This document shows positions 34,201 to 43,169 of a stretch of DNA of 61,856 bases, piece by piece. Source of the DNA: Luteitalea sp. (lineage in GTDB: Bacteria > Acidobacteriota > Vicinamibacteria > Vicinamibacterales > Vicinamibacteraceae); the NCBI GenBank assembly GCA_009377605.1, contig WHTT01000036.1, positions 1 through 61,856 of the forward strand, given 5' to 3'. The notes beneath the pieces were generated by a model. That model saw only the letters and a list, made by a program, of their open reading frames with translations, did no database searches and was not told the DNA's origin. Numbering within the stretch: position 1 is the stretch's first letter; every line of letters starts with the position of its first letter. The position numbers and the translations under genes were made by a program.

Positions 34201-34496
34201 CCGAGCTCGGGATTGAGGCGGTTGTGATCACAGATGTCGTAGCCGTGCAGGCTGCCCGGGCGCGCCATCAAGAACGGCGAGAAATAGCATCCGCCAACGC
34301 CGAGGCGGGCCAGATAGGGCACCAGGGCCTGCGCGTCCGAGAACGTGAACGCATGGTTCATCTGTACTCGGTACGTGCTCACGGGAACACGGCCTGGACC
34401 GGAACGCCTGACGTTGATGGGTACCTCCTCGAGCTGGCTGGCTCGCGACTCGTGTCTCGTCGATCCTATCCGGGAAAGGGGGAGGGGCCAAAACAA
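31227..34496 (-). CDS. treY: Malto-oligosyltrehalose synthase TreY
   Basis: Converts the reducing-end alpha-1,4 bond of maltodextrins to alpha-1,1, the step before TreZ releases trehalose. GH13 fold: VSTYRVQMNHAFTFSDAQAL, YLARLGVGGCYFSPFLMARP, GLLLVLDFVPNHMGVEP, then the catalytic VHGLRIDHPDGLFDP, and YRTYVSHDGWTPSD, EDTAFYRY, TTATHDTKLGEDVRARI, GVSDLYQGAELW. At 1089 residues it is long for the family. Start is uncertain: the first standard codon (TTG 34496) lies in a tandem repeat without a ribosome-binding site, whereas AGGAGG (34429-34424) lies 5 nt before an ATC (34418), which would give the expected N-terminus. Repeat-derived segments occur at residues about 893-935 (HLAGSELHPKGVTPWGTSEA) and 994-1010. 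Confidence 0.93.
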   Translation of the reverse strand: MFWPLPLSRIGSTRHESRASQLEEVPINVRRSGPGRVPVSTYRVQMNHAFTFSDAQALVPYLARLGVGGCYFSPFLMARPGSLHGYDICDHNRLNPELGTDADFGALTQTLETHGLLLVLDFVPNHMGVEPQSNMWWREVLENGPCSLYARFFDIDWDPVTPEMKNKVLLPILGDQYGAVLERGELTLGMDDGHLFVQYYDHKLPINPRQQPRVLRHRIDELKAAMGLGDPDLREFLSILTGLHNLPLYTDTDSDSIEERHREKEVLRERLRRLLRASPRIRAHIEEALAAANGVPGRPETFDALHNLLEEQPYRLAYWRTAQHEINYRRFFDINELAGVRVEDPLVFEATHSLLARLFAQNQVHGLRIDHPDGLFDPAGYFARVQALARRSPTAASAGGQHHPDAERPIWMIAEKILSHRETLPHEWLVHGTTGYNFINDVNGLFVKPDGFRALRRIYVRITGRSLPFSEVAYKSKKLIIETTMASELNVLVHALSHIAQGSRRSRDFTLSSLREMLTEVVACFPVYRTYVSHDGWTPSDREMIDRAITEARRRNPAMERSLFDFLRAVLLPERDGDLAFEAADDQKPRPLFAAVDDEDYAHRITFAMKFQQYTGPVQAKGLEDTAFYRYNILVSVNEVGADPARPSRATDEFHATNLHRLATWPCEMLTTATHDTKLGEDVRARINVLSEIPNAWRTELSRWTRITGGARVHYDNDWAPSRNDEYRFYQVLLGIWPPDLGPESPAPAPLVERLRDYMLKAIHEAKLHTSWINPNQAYDDAMATFVDRVLTGSTSHRFLPAFVPFAHKLAHVGAVNSLGQILLRLTSPGVSDLYQGAELWELSLVDPDNRRPVDYELRRRLLDEVETLACDAALLPDDEDALAVAGTHGREVRSEGTATIPARGLGHLAGSELHPKGVTPWGTSEAPSPFTALPTSERTARLSELLDTWRDGRVKLLLTLIGLRLRQMHPNLFLEGEYIPLACDVTVPSDLVAFARRSPKDEGGHVAITLVPRFVASLMWDEPEQWPVGIGTWATSRVLLPPELAALRYRNVLTGQDVPIVTNPQESWIFAGQALKDFPVAVLWGTSG
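31468..31515. repeat. Family B-like element in frame in treY
   Basis: GCCCGCCCTCGTCCTTCGGGCTTCGGCGGGCG has the CCGCC...TTCG...CTTCGGCG layout and pairing GCCCGCC/GGCGGGC ends. It encodes FARRSPKDEGG in TreY. Confidence 0.55.
31690..31815. repeat. Repeat-derived insertion in frame in treY
   Basis: About 126 bp encoding low-complexity TATIPARGLGHLAGSELHPK and the following GVTPWGTSEAPSP, which interrupt the C-terminal domain. It contains ACCCTTCGGGT and CCCCAAGGGGT small palindromes typical of the intergenic repeats here. Confidence 0.5.
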
Positions 34497-34674
34497 GGGG
34501 TCAAGGGGTCAAGGGGTCAAGGGGTCAAGGGATGGTTCTTAGGGCGTACGTAGCGCGCGGCCTTCAGGCCCCGCGGCCGACGAGCCGGAAACGTCGTCCT
34601 CACCCCGCTGCGCGACCCACCCTCCCTTGACCCCTCGACCCCTTGACCCCTCGACCCCTTGACCCCTCGATCCC
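34496..34674. repeat. Family C element between treY and treZ
   Basis: Left arm 34496-34533 is about four 8-bp units AAGGGGTC; right arm 34624-34674 is the reverse complement (CCTTGACCCCTCGACC-type units); the core includes CGCGGCCTTCAGGCCCCGCGG. The right arm and part of the core lie inside the treZ reading frame. Confidence 0.8.
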
Positions 34675-36573
34675 TTTACCTAGCACCAGAGCTCCCGGGC
34701 GCTGAAAGGAGATAACCAGGCCACCCGATGGCGATCGATCGACCGTCAAGGGCTGCGCATCGGACGAGAGCAACGTGTCCTCGCTCGACAGCAGGACGTG
34801 CCAGGGGCCCGTGGGTCCCACCTTGGGGTCGGGCGAGCCCGCGTCCCGCCTGGCCAATCGCTCAGCGGACAGCGAGACCGTGCCCTGTCCCGAGAGGCGC
34901 ACGACCACCAGCAATACGCGCTCTGGCTCGCGGCGCAGTACCGCCACGGTCCCCTCGTCTGGCGCCCAGGCATCGGTCTCGATCCGATCATTGCCGGACT
35001 CGCTGATCGTCTGGCGCCGAAGCGAGAGCAAGTGGCGATAGTACGCGAGCGTCGACCGGTGCGGCTCGTGACCGACCTCGTCCCACTGCAATCGACTCCG
35101 CAGAAACGTGTCGTGAGCTTGTGGGTCCGGGACGCGATCACGCGCGCGCGGATCGCTGAATGCCGTGAAATGCCGGAACTCCTCGCGCCGTCCCGCGGTC
35201 ACCGCGCGACCCAATCGGCCGCTGTGATCGGTGAAGAAGAGAAACGGCGTCGACGCCGCCCACTCTTGCCCCATGAAGAGCAGCGGCACCTCCGGTGCCA
35301 GCAACACGAGGGCGCTGGCGGCGCGGTACACCTCGAGCGGCACCTGGTGGTTCAACCGCTCGCCGTGCGCGCGATTCCCAATCTGATCGTGGTTCTGGAG
35401 GCAGGTGATGAACACATGCCACGGAAGACCGGTCGGATCGGTGCCGCGCGGCGCGTTGCGATATCTGGACCACTCGCCTCGGTACAGCCAGCCTCGTCGA
35501 ATGGTCTCGGCGATTTCAGCGGTGGTGCCCTTGTAGTCGGCGTAATACCCCTCGCGGTCACCCGCCGTGTGCCCGCGGATCGTATGGTGCAGATCGTCGG
35601 CCCAAACGGCGTCGAGACCCCAGCCGCCGTCGGCGGTTGGCCGCGCGATGACGTCCAGGTTTCGCGAGTCCTCTGCGATCAGAAGGCGGCGCGGCGGCTG
35701 GACGTGTGCTTTCACGCTGGCGGCGAGCTGTCCAAGAAACGGCGAGGACGACTCATCCACGATGGCGTGCGTTGCGTCGAGCCGCAGGCCGTCGATGCGG
35801 TACTCCACGAGCCAATGCAGCGCGTTGTCGATGAAGAATCGGCGAAGCACCTGACTGCCAGGCTCGTCGAAGTTCAGTCCACGGCCCCAGGGGCTGTGGT
35901 GTCGTGTGGAGAACACCAACGGGCTGAACGCTGCCAGATAGGCACCGTCCGGTCCGAGGTGGTTGTAGACGACATCGAGAATGACACCCAGGCCAAGCGC
36001 GTGCGCCCGATCGACCAAACGTCGAAGGGCGTCCGGGCGACCGTATTGCTCCGACGGTGCGTAGAGCGCTGCACCGTCGTAACCCCAGTTTCGGCTCCCT
36101 GGGAATGCCGCCACGGGCATGAGCTCGATTGCTGTGACGCCGAGGTCGCGCAGGTATGGCAGCCGCTCGGTCACGGCATCGAACGTGCCGGCGTCCGTGA
36201 ACGTGCCGACATGCAGCTCGTAGACAATCAGCTCGGTGGGCGCGATGCCACGCCAGCCGGTCTCGCTCCATGTGAACGTCGAGGGGTCGACGATCTCGGA
36301 GAGCGCGTGCACACCGTCCGGCTGACAGCGTGATGCAGGATCTGGCCACAGCGGCTCCTCGTCCATTCGGTAGCCGTACCGATCTCCGGGCCGCGCGTCC
36401 CCGACGATGGCTGCAAAGCAGTTGTCATCGTCACGGATCAGCGGAATCTCGCGCGATCCGCCGGCGCGCGCCTCGAGGTGCAACATGACGCGGGACGCGG
36501 TTGGCGCCCAGACACGAAACCGCGCGCCGTCCGTCGTGAGTACGGCTCCGAACCTGGGCTGCCAGATGTCCAT
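34600..36573 (-). CDS. treZ: Malto-oligosyltrehalose trehalohydrolase TreZ
   Basis: Hydrolyses malto-oligosyltrehalose to free trehalose. The 657-residue GH13 enzyme starts MDIWQPRFGAVLTTDGARFR and has an N-terminal CBM48-like domain, then YELHVGTFTDAGTFDAVTER, LPYLRDLGVTAIELMPVAAF, GNWGYDG-type [34 protein letters not shown], catalytic IDGLRLDATHAIVD, LLIAEDSRN (acid/base Glu) and LQNHDQIGNRAHGE. The last ~26 residues (GKGIEGSRGRGVKGSRGQGR, then a short end) are translated from the tandem-repeat arm of the downstream element and are not part of the enzyme. It lies between treS and treY on the same strand. Confidence 0.94.
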   Translation of the reverse strand: MDIWQPRFGAVLTTDGARFRVWAPTASRVMLHLEARAGGSREIPLIRDDDNCFAAIVGDARPGDRYGYRMDEEPLWPDPASRCQPDGVHALSEIVDPSTFTWSETGWRGIAPTELIVYELHVGTFTDAGTFDAVTERLPYLRDLGVTAIELMPVAAFPGSRNWGYDGAALYAPSEQYGRPDALRRLVDRAHALGLGVILDVVYNHLGPDGAYLAAFSPLVFSTRHHSPWGRGLNFDEPGSQVLRRFFIDNALHWLVEYRIDGLRLDATHAIVDESSSPFLGQLAASVKAHVQPPRRLLIAEDSRNLDVIARPTADGGWGLDAVWADDLHHTIRGHTAGDREGYYADYKGTTAEIAETIRRGWLYRGEWSRYRNAPRGTDPTGLPWHVFITCLQNHDQIGNRAHGERLNHQVPLEVYRAASALVLLAPEVPLLFMGQEWAASTPFLFFTDHSGRLGRAVTAGRREEFRHFTAFSDPRARDRVPDPQAHDTFLRSRLQWDEVGHEPHRSTLAYYRHLLSLRRQTISESGNDRIETDAWAPDEGTVAVLRREPERVLLVVVRLSGQGTVSLSAERLARRDAGSPDPKVGPTGPWHVLLSSEDTLLSSDAQPLTVDRSPSGGLVISFQRPGALVLGKGIEGSRGRGVKGSRGQGRVGRAAG

Positions 36574-36631
36574 GGCGCATCATCGACAGGCGAACGCTCT
36601 CCCTCCCTCGCCGAGGCGTCGGTTGATCGAC

Positions 36632-36652
36632 GGCGGCTTCGGCGAAGCCGCC
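36632..36652. repeat. Family A hairpin between treS and treZ
   Basis: GGCGGCTTC-GGC-GAAGCCGCC, 9-bp stem and 3-nt loop, followed by CTACG. It sits in the 98-bp gap between the treS stop and the treZ start. Confidence 0.75.
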
Positions 36653-36671
36653 CTACGTTCCCTGTTGCCCT

Positions 36672-39600
36672 TCATCCGAGCAAATCCGCGAGATCCCTGA
36701 GCGGCAGCCCGAGCCAGTCCGGTCGGAGCAGCAGCTCGTTCTCCACATCGCGCAAGGTACGGTCGATCAAGTGCATTCGGAGTAACGCTTCGAACGAAGC
36801 CGCTCGTCGCGGCACGAGGGTGGTGTCGCGCATCAGCGATCGATAGCTCCGCAGAAATAGCGCGGACACCCACGCGGCCCAGAAGCGGCCCCACGGCTCG
36901 AGACGCTCGGCATCGCTGGGTCGCGTGACGACATAGCTCTGCAAGCCGGCGTATGCCGCATAGCTGAACGATCGCAGCATCCCCGCCACGTCGACGAGCG
37001 GCGACTGCTGCGTGCGCCGCTCCTCGAGTGGCTTGCTCGGATCACCCTCGAAGTCGACAATGACGAAGTCTTGCTCGCGCCAGAGCACCTGACTGAGCTG
37101 GTAATCGCCGTGAATGCGAATGAGCGCCGAGGTCTCGGTGACGCGCGCAGCCAAGGCGTCGATCAACGGCTCGATACTGTCGGCACGTGCGAGGACCGAT
37201 TCGTACAGCTCCCGGAGCGACGCGGGCACCAACGGCTGTTTTTCCCGGAGCAGCAGTACCGCCCGCCGGGCCCGCGCGCGCACCCCTTCGGCCAGCCGGA
37301 CGACCCCCGCGGGGGGGAGCGGCTGTGGCTCGAACGCCGGGTCGCTCGAGGCGTCCGCGAGCGCCACGTGGAGCTCGGCCGTGCGGCGCCCAAGTGTCGC
37401 GGCAACCTCGATGTAGCCACCAATCGTGTCGAGGACCGGAAACGGAAGCAGTTGATCCGCGAGGGCGACCAGAGACTGAGCCGCAGGCACATCGGGGGTT
37501 TCACCGTGGCGACCACCAGCGATGACCCGCTCGGAGTATCGTGCCATCTCGTCGGTCGCGTGTGACCACCCATCCGCCTGGTACAGGACACACTGCTCCA
37601 ACACCGCGATCGTGGCGGCCGGCCTGTCGCCGCCGCCGCGTTCATAGAGGAGCCCGCCGATCGACGCGGGCGCGTGCGCGAACTGTCGGCGCGTCAGATA
37701 CGCGCCAACCTCGATTTCCGGATGTGTTCCTGCCTGAGAGGCCCGGAGCAGCTTGAGCGCGAACCGATCACCGAGGAGGTACACCGTATTGCTGAATTCA
37801 CCAGTGACCCGCGCCGCTTTGAGCGAGGTGACCCCTTCGGGTATCTCGGCCACGGCCGTCGCGTCCAGCGACAGGCCGCGCAACCGGCCGGCGGCCGAGC
37901 GTATCTCACGCTGCTCCAAGATCGCTGCCGCCATCAACGGCGCTGCCTCGTGCTCGCCCACGCCGTGGAGCACGCCCTTCCGTGCCCCAGTGATTGGTGC
38001 GATCACACGTTCCGGATGGTCCCGCAGGATCGCGACACCCGCCTCGCCGCTCGTGAGACCCACGGGCACGTTGCACCGCAAGCGTGCGCGTCCCACCGCT
38101 TCCGCCTCGACCACCAAGAAGAACACCGGCTCCCGTCCCGACTTGAGACGCGCCCAATCCACGATTCGCACACGCTCGGCCTCCGGCAGCCGGCTCGTGA
38201 ACCAATACTGGCGCTGCAGGTAGGCGAGCAGGTGCTTGCGTTCGACGAGCTCGCGAACCGACGTGTCCAGGACCGTATCCCAGGCTTCGCCGATGAGCAG
38301 CGACGCCGCCGCCAGCGTCGCCGGCTCGCTGGTCGTGGCGAGCGGGCGTTCCACCAACACCGGCGGTGAGCTCCACTGCAGCGTGAACCAGTAGAACGCG
38401 TAGGGGCCGAGTGTGAGGAAGTACGGTATCTCGGAGATGCGCGGAAACGGCGTCTGGCCGAGCAGCTCCACCGGTGTCATCCCGGCAAACGATGGAAGCT
38501 CGAGCTCGACCGGCTGCACGCTCGGCGAAAGATTGCTCACCACCAGGATGACCTCGTCCTCGTAGCGGCGCACATAGGCGAGGACCTTTCGGTTCGACGG
38601 CTCGAGGACTTCGAGCGTGCCGCGGCCGAACGTCTTGTACTGCTTTCTCAGCGCAATCATTCGTCGTACCCACGCGAGCAGCGAAAACGGCGATCGCTCT
38701 TGCGCCTCGACGTTGATGGCCTGGTATCCGTAGACCGGATCCATGATGGGCGGCGCATAGAGGCGTGCCGGATCCGCGCGCGAGAAGCCAGCGTTGCGGT
38801 CGCTCGTCCACTGCATCGGCGTGCGAACACCGTTGCGATCGCCGAGAAAGACGTTGTCGCCCATGCGCAGCTCGTCGCCGTAGTAGACGATCGGCGTGCC
38901 CGGCAGCGAGAAGAGCAGGCTGTAGAGCAGCTCGATGCGCTGTCGGTTGTTCTCCATGAGCGGTGCGAGCCGCCGCCGAATGCCCATGTTCAAGCGCATG
39001 TGCGGATCCGCGGCGTACGCCTGATACATGTAGTCGCGTTCCTCGTCCGTGACCATCTCCAGCGTCAGCTCGTCGTGATTACGCAAGAAGATGGCCCACT
39101 GGCACGAGTCGGGAATGTCCGGCGTCTGGCTGAGGATCTCGGTAATGGGGTGGCGATCCTCCTGCCGCAGCGCCATGAACATGCGCGGCATCAGAGGGAA
39201 ATGGAACGCCATCTGGCATTCGTCGCCGTCGCCAAAGTATGGACGCACATCCGACGGCCACTGGTTGGCCTCGGCCAGCAGCATGCGCCCCCTGTAGTGC
39301 TGGTCCAACGCGTGGCGAATCTCCTTCAGGAAGGCATGCGTCTCCGGCAGGTTCTCGCAAATGGTACCGTCCCGCTCGAAGAGGTACGGCACGGCATCCA
39401 GCCGCAGGCCGTCGACACCCATGTCCAGCCAGAACCTCATCACCTTCAGCACCGCGCGGCGGACCCGCGGGTTGTCGAAGTTCAGATCGGGCTGGTGATG
39501 GAAGAAGCGATGCCAATAGTACGCGCCTGCGGCTTGGTCCCACGTCCAATTGGACTTCTCCGTATCGTTGAAGATCACGCGCACGTCCGGCCAGCGCCGT

Positions 39601-40025
39601 TCCGCATCGCTCCAGACGTAGTAGTGGCGCTTCGACGAATCGGGCGGCGCTTGGCGCGCCGCTTGAAACCAGGGATGTTGATCGGACGTGTGGTTGATGA
39701 CCAGCTCGGTGAGCACCTGCAAGCCGCGCTCGTGCGCCTCTCGCAGAAACGTCCGAAAATCCTTGAGCGTGCCGTAGCTGTGGTGGACCCCTTCATAGTG
39801 CGAGATGTCGTACCCGTCGTCCTTGAGCGGAGAGGGGTAGAAGGGGAGCAGCCAGATCGCCGAGACACCCAGGTTCTGCAGGTAGTCGAGCTTCTGCGTC
39901 AACCCCGGAAAATCTCCCACGCCATCGTCGTTGCTATCGAAGAAGGCGCGGACGTGGACCTGGTAGATCACAGCGTCCTTGTACCAGAGGGGGTCGCGTG
40001 CGCTACCGGAACGAGGCATAGCCAT
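36672..40025 (-). CDS. treS: Trehalose synthase-maltokinase fusion (TreS-Mak)
   Basis: Bifunctional: the N-terminal GH13 domain interconverts maltose and trehalose; the C-terminal domain phosphorylates maltose to maltose 1-phosphate. Product 1117 residues, start [20 protein letters not shown] (ATG 40025; an upstream in-frame ATG at 40061 overlaps glgX). TreS motifs: [64 protein letters not shown] and [20 protein letters not shown]. From about 690 the maltokinase follows: [23 protein letters not shown], and the kinase-like [20 protein letters not shown] with [17 protein letters not shown]. The glgX stop is 2 bp from the start, so glgX and treS are coupled. No glgE (user of maltose 1-phosphate) is in the window. 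Confidence 0.95.
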   Translation of the reverse strand: MAMPRSGSARDPLWYKDAVIYQVHVRAFFDSNDDGVGDFPGLTQKLDYLQNLGVSAIWLLPFYPSPLKDDGYDISHYEGVHHSYGTLKDFRTFLREAHERGLQVLTELVINHTSDQHPWFQAARQAPPDSSKRHYYVWSDAERRWPDVRVIFNDTEKSNWTWDQAAGAYYWHRFFHHQPDLNFDNPRVRRAVLKVMRFWLDMGVDGLRLDAVPYLFERDGTICENLPETHAFLKEIRHALDQHYRGRMLLAEANQWPSDVRPYFGDGDECQMAFHFPLMPRMFMALRQEDRHPITEILSQTPDIPDSCQWAIFLRNHDELTLEMVTDEERDYMYQAYAADPHMRLNMGIRRRLAPLMENNRQRIELLYSLLFSLPGTPIVYYGDELRMGDNVFLGDRNGVRTPMQWTSDRNAGFSRADPARLYAPPIMDPVYGYQAINVEAQERSPFSLLAWVRRMIALRKQYKTFGRGTLEVLEPSNRKVLAYVRRYEDEVILVVSNLSPSVQPVELELPSFAGMTPVELLGQTPFPRISEIPYFLTLGPYAFYWFTLQWSSPPVLVERPLATTSEPATLAAASLLIGEAWDTVLDTSVRELVERKHLLAYLQRQYWFTSRLPEAERVRIVDWARLKSGREPVFFLVVEAEAVGRARLRCNVPVGLTSGEAGVAILRDHPERVIAPITGARKGVLHGVGEHEAAPLMAAAILEQREIRSAAGRLRGLSLDATAVAEIPEGVTSLKAARVTGEFSNTVYLLGDRFALKLLRASQAGTHPEIEVGAYLTRRQFAHAPASIGGLLYERGGGDRPAATIAVLEQCVLYQADGWSHATDEMARYSERVIAGGRHGETPDVPAAQSLVALADQLLPFPVLDTIGGYIEVAATLGRRTAELHVALADASSDPAFEPQPLPPAGVVRLAEGVRARARRAVLLLREKQPLVPASLRELYESVLARADSIEPLIDALAARVTETSALIRIHGDYQLSQVLWREQDFVIVDFEGDPSKPLEERRTQQSPLVDVAGMLRSFSYAAYAGLQSYVVTRPSDAERLEPWGRFWAAWVSALFLRSYRSLMRDTTLVPRRAASFEALLRMHLIDRTLRDVENELLLRPDWLGLPLRDLADLLG

Positions 40026-40027
40026 GC

Positions 40028-42169
40028 TCAGGATGCGGGCGGGCGGCCCGGGACGAGGCACAGCAGCGCGACCGATCGGCCTACCATCTTGTAGGACGCG
40101 CCGACGCGTGGATCGTCGCTCGGCATCGTCGCAGTTCGCGTGTCGAGCTCGAGCGCCCAGGCGCAGTGCGATCCGGTCCGAACCGATGGGGGCGGCAGCA
40201 CGAAATCAATGGGTCCCTCGTTCGCATTCAGGAGGATCAGGAAGGTGTCGTCGACGATGGGCGCACCGCGATCGGTCGTCTCCAACATCTCGTTGCCGTC
40301 GAGTCGCATCCCAAGGGAGCGCGCCTGCGTTTCCTCCCACATCTCGTCGGTCATCTCGACACCGGAACGGTGATACCAGGTGAGGTCCTTGACGCCGGCG
40401 CCACGGATTGGCCGGCCCTGGAAGAAGCGCTGTCGACGAAGCACGGGATGCTTTCGGCGCAACCGGACCAGGTGACGAGTGAACGTGAGCAGGGCCTTTT
40501 TCTCCTCGTCCAGGGTCCAGTCGCTCCAGCTGATCTCGTTGTCTTGGCAGTACGCGTTGTTGTTGCCTTGCTGCGTGCGGCCCATGTCGTCACCGGCGCA
40601 GATCATCGGGACTCCCTGCGAGAGGAGGAGCGTGGCGAGGAAATTGCGCTTGTGCTTGGCGCGCGCGGCGCGAATCTTCGGATCGTTGGTCGGCCCTTCG
40701 ACGCCGAAGTTCATGCTCAGATTGTGGTTCTCCCCGTCGCGGTTCTCCTCGCCGTTGGCCTCGTTGTGCTTCCGCTCGTAGCTCACCAGGTCTTCGAGCG
40801 TGAAGCCGTCATGACACGTGACGAAGTTGATGCTCGCCACCGGCCAGCGTCCCGTCAACTCGTAGAGGTCGCTGCTCCCGGCCAAGCGCGTGGCGAACTC
40901 CGAGACCGCGCCGCCGTCACCGCGCCAGAATCGGCGCACCGAGTCGCGGTACTTGCCGTTCCACTCGGTCCAGCCAGGCGGAAAGTTCCCAACCTGATAC
41001 CCGCCCTCGCCGAGATCCCACGGCTCGGCAATCAGCTTCACCTGTGACAGTACCGGATCCTGGTGAATGATGTCGAAGAACGACCCCAGCTTGTCGACCG
41101 CGTGCAGCTCGCGGGCCAGCGCGCTTGCAAGGTCGAAGCGAAACCCGTCGACGTGCATCTCGAGCACCCAGTAGCGGAGGCTGTCCATGATGAGCTGCAG
41201 CACGCGGGGGCTCATCATGTTGAGCGTGTTGCCAGTACCGGTGAAGTCTTCGTAGAACCGCGCGTCCTCGGGCGAGAGGCGATAATACGACTTGTTGTCG
41301 ATCCCGCGCAGCGACACCGTTGGCCCGAGATGGTTCCCCTCTGCCGTGTGGTTGTAGACGACGTCGAGGATCACTTCGAGGCCGGCCCGATGAAGGGCCC
41401 GCACCATCATCTTGAACTCTCGAACCGAGTCGAGCGCGCGGCGCGCCAGGGAGAAGCGCAGATCCGGCGCGAAGTACGCGAGCGTGTTGTAGCCCCAGTG
41501 GTTCGAGAGGCCCTTCTTGATGAGATGCCAGTCATCGAGGTGATGATGCACTGGCATCAGCTCGACCGCGGTGACGCCGAGCGACACCAGGTGCGACAGC
41601 ACGGCATCGGATGCCAAGCCGAGATACGTGCCGCGCAGCTCTTCGGGCACGTTCGGGTGGAGCTTCGTGAAGCCGCGAACGTGCAGCTCGTAGATGACGG
41701 TCTCATGCCAAGGCCGGCGGACGGGGCGGTCCTCGCCCCAGGTGAAGGCCGAGTCGACCACGGCCGCCAGTGGCGCGTAGGCGGCGCTGTCGCGCTCGTC
41801 CATCGCGTCGAGGTTGCCGTCCTGATAGTCGAACAGTGACGCGTGCCACCGCAAGCTGCGGCCGATGGCCTTGGCGTAGGGGTCGAGCACGAGCTTGTTC
41901 GAATTGAAGCGATGCCCGTTCCCGGGCTCCCACGGACCCGACACCCGATACGCGTACAGTTGGCCGGGTCCGACCTCGGGTAGGTACCCGTGCCAGACGA
42001 GGTCGGTTCGTTCCGTCAGCGGAATGCGCGTCGATTCATGAGCCGCGTAAGGCGAATCGAAGAGGCAGAGGTCGACGGACGTTGCGTGCTCCGAGAATAA
42101 TGCAAAGTTGACGCCGCTGCCGTCCCACGTTGCTCCAAGGGGATACGGTTTGCCTGGCCAGATCCTCAT
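40028..42169 (-). CDS. glgX: Glycogen debranching enzyme GlgX/TreX
   Basis: Isoamylase-type debranching enzyme that trims glycogen or maltodextrin branches, feeding TreY. Start [19 protein letters not shown] at ATG 42169 is the standard GlgX beginning; the frame stays open upstream to 42241 without similarity. The 713-residue product has CBM48 ([19 protein letters not shown]), [67 protein letters not shown], catalytic [54 protein letters not shown] and [11 protein letters not shown]. All GH13 catalytic residues are present. It leads the minus-strand trehalose operon, divergent from the DUF4112 gene. Confidence 0.95.
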   Translation of the reverse strand: MRIWPGKPYPLGATWDGSGVNFALFSEHATSVDLCLFDSPYAAHESTRIPLTERTDLVWHGYLPEVGPGQLYAYRVSGPWEPGNGHRFNSNKLVLDPYAKAIGRSLRWHASLFDYQDGNLDAMDERDSAAYAPLAAVVDSAFTWGEDRPVRRPWHETVIYELHVRGFTKLHPNVPEELRGTYLGLASDAVLSHLVSLGVTAVELMPVHHHLDDWHLIKKGLSNHWGYNTLAYFAPDLRFSLARRALDSVREFKMMVRALHRAGLEVILDVVYNHTAEGNHLGPTVSLRGIDNKSYYRLSPEDARFYEDFTGTGNTLNMMSPRVLQLIMDSLRYWVLEMHVDGFRFDLASALARELHAVDKLGSFFDIIHQDPVLSQVKLIAEPWDLGEGGYQVGNFPPGWTEWNGKYRDSVRRFWRGDGGAVSEFATRLAGSSDLYELTGRWPVASINFVTCHDGFTLEDLVSYERKHNEANGEENRDGENHNLSMNFGVEGPTNDPKIRAARAKHKRNFLATLLLSQGVPMICAGDDMGRTQQGNNNAYCQDNEISWSDWTLDEEKKALLTFTRHLVRLRRKHPVLRRQRFFQGRPIRGAGVKDLTWYHRSGVEMTDEMWEETQARSLGMRLDGNEMLETTDRGAPIVDDTFLILLNANEGPIDFVLPPPSVRTGSHCAWALELDTRTATMPSDDPRVGASYKMVGRSVALLCLVPGRPPAS

Positions 42170-42257
42170 CAAGCGGACGATTGTGACACAGGTCGCGGAA
42201 AGAGCAGAAACAGTGCAGCTGTACCCGGTACCCCTCCTCACGTACTAAAATGTCGGT

Positions 42258-42746
42258 GTGCCGGCCGTCACCCAGAACCTGGCTCCCTTCGACCTCCTGC
42301 GGCGGTGGGCGCGGTTGCTCGACGATGTTTTCCGGATTCCCGGCACCAACATCAGATTCGGGATCGACCCGCTGGTGGGGTTGATTCCCGGTCTCGGCGA
42401 CGTCGCGAGCCCGCTCTTCACGATCGCTCTTCTTTTCCAAGGGCTCTGGACGGGGGTGCCCAAGGTGGTGCTGGCGCGCATGGTCGCGCACGCCGGCGTC
42501 GACGCGCTCCTGGGACTGTTTCCCTTGGTCGGCAATGTCGCCGACGTGTTCTGGCGCGCGAACCGCTGGAATCTCGCGCTGCTGGAACGCCATGCGTCGG
42601 TCGGTGTGTCGCCGTCACGCGGCGATTACCTGTTCGTGTGGTGTGCTATCGGCGTCTTGCTTCTGCTCGTCTTCCTACCCATCTTGCTCGTCCTCGGGCT
42701 CGTGATCTGGATGTGGAACCATCCCGCGCCCGGTCTTGGCCTGTAG
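42258..42746 (+). CDS. DUF4112 membrane protein
   Basis: A 162-residue protein with GTG start at 42258. The DUF4112 signature is complete: ARLLDDVFRIPGTNIRFGID, then PLVGLIPGLGDVASPLFTIA, then HAGVDALLGLFPLVGNVADV, FWRANRWNLALLERH. A hydrophobic C-terminal helix (about 128-152, FVWCAIGVLLLLVFLPILLV) anchors it. The family has no known function; the G-L-I-P-G-x-G-D motifs suggest re-entrant membrane loops. It stands alone, divergent from glgX and followed by a 423-bp gap. Confidence 0.9.
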   Translation: MPAVTQNLAPFDLLRRWARLLDDVFRIPGTNIRFGIDPLVGLIPGLGDVASPLFTIALLFQGLWTGVPKVVLARMVAHAGVDALLGLFPLVGNVADVFWRANRWNLALLERHASVGVSPSRGDYLFVWCAIGVLLLLVFLPILLVLGLVIWMWNHPAPGLGL

Positions 42747-43169
42747 TTCCCGACGATTACGCTTCCCACCTCCTCCGGAATATCGCTGGTGACCGGAGTC
42801 TTCTCGGCTGCCTGCCCCGAGAGACAGAGAACACTGACAGCCATCAGAATGACTGCGAGGCGGTTAGCAGCGCGCATCCGGGAAGTGTCGCGGTTGCGAC
42901 GAAGACCGACTTGGACGGTCGTTAAAAATGGGATTATCGGAATCACCTATGGGTGGTATTGGATGTCGAAGGCACCACGATGGTGTGGGTGCGAGTCTCG
43001 GGCCGTGACTGGCGGTCTATCGATTATTCGAAGAAGACCATTTTGCAGAAGCGATAGCCGAGACGAACTGGAAGATTATCGCCCTGCCCCTGGATCCCTT
43101 GATCCCTCGATCCCTCGATCCCTTGATTCCTTGATTCCTTGATCCCTTTTATCCCTTTTATCCTTGCCC
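42747..43169. other. 423-bp gap with possible gene relics and a tandem-repeat tract
   Basis: From about 42790 to 42880 the minus strand reads an isolated signal-peptide-like MRAANRLAVILMAVSVLCLS without a ribosome-binding site. From about 42915 to 43075 the DNA is more AT-rich than its surroundings, and one plus frame reads WVVLDVEGTTMVWVRVSGRD up to a stop, suggesting a decayed gene. 43090-43163 is a tandem tract of CCTTGATCC/CCTCGATCC/CCTTGATTC units (family C arm) leading straight into the queA start. No intact gene is supported. Confidence 0.45.
43090..43163. repeat. Family C tandem tract upstream of queA
   Basis: About seven 9-bp units TGGATCCCT, TGATCCCTC, GATCCCTCG, ATTCCTTGA in series. 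It resembles the right arm of the treY-treZ element but no matching left arm is seen, so this copy is one-sided. Confidence 0.7.

Noticed and set aside
34496-34680. Tandem GGGGTCAA/TTGACCCC tracts considered as intrinsic terminators or CRISPR
   Set aside because: No spacers, no T-run after a stem, and the same architecture recurs in other gaps with different unit sequences; treated as a dispersed repeat family.
42626-42877. Minus-strand frame with an apparent signal peptide (MRAANRLAVILMAV)
   Set aside because: No ribosome-binding site, and its second half lies antisense to the conserved C-terminus of the DUF4112 gene; kept only as a possible relic.
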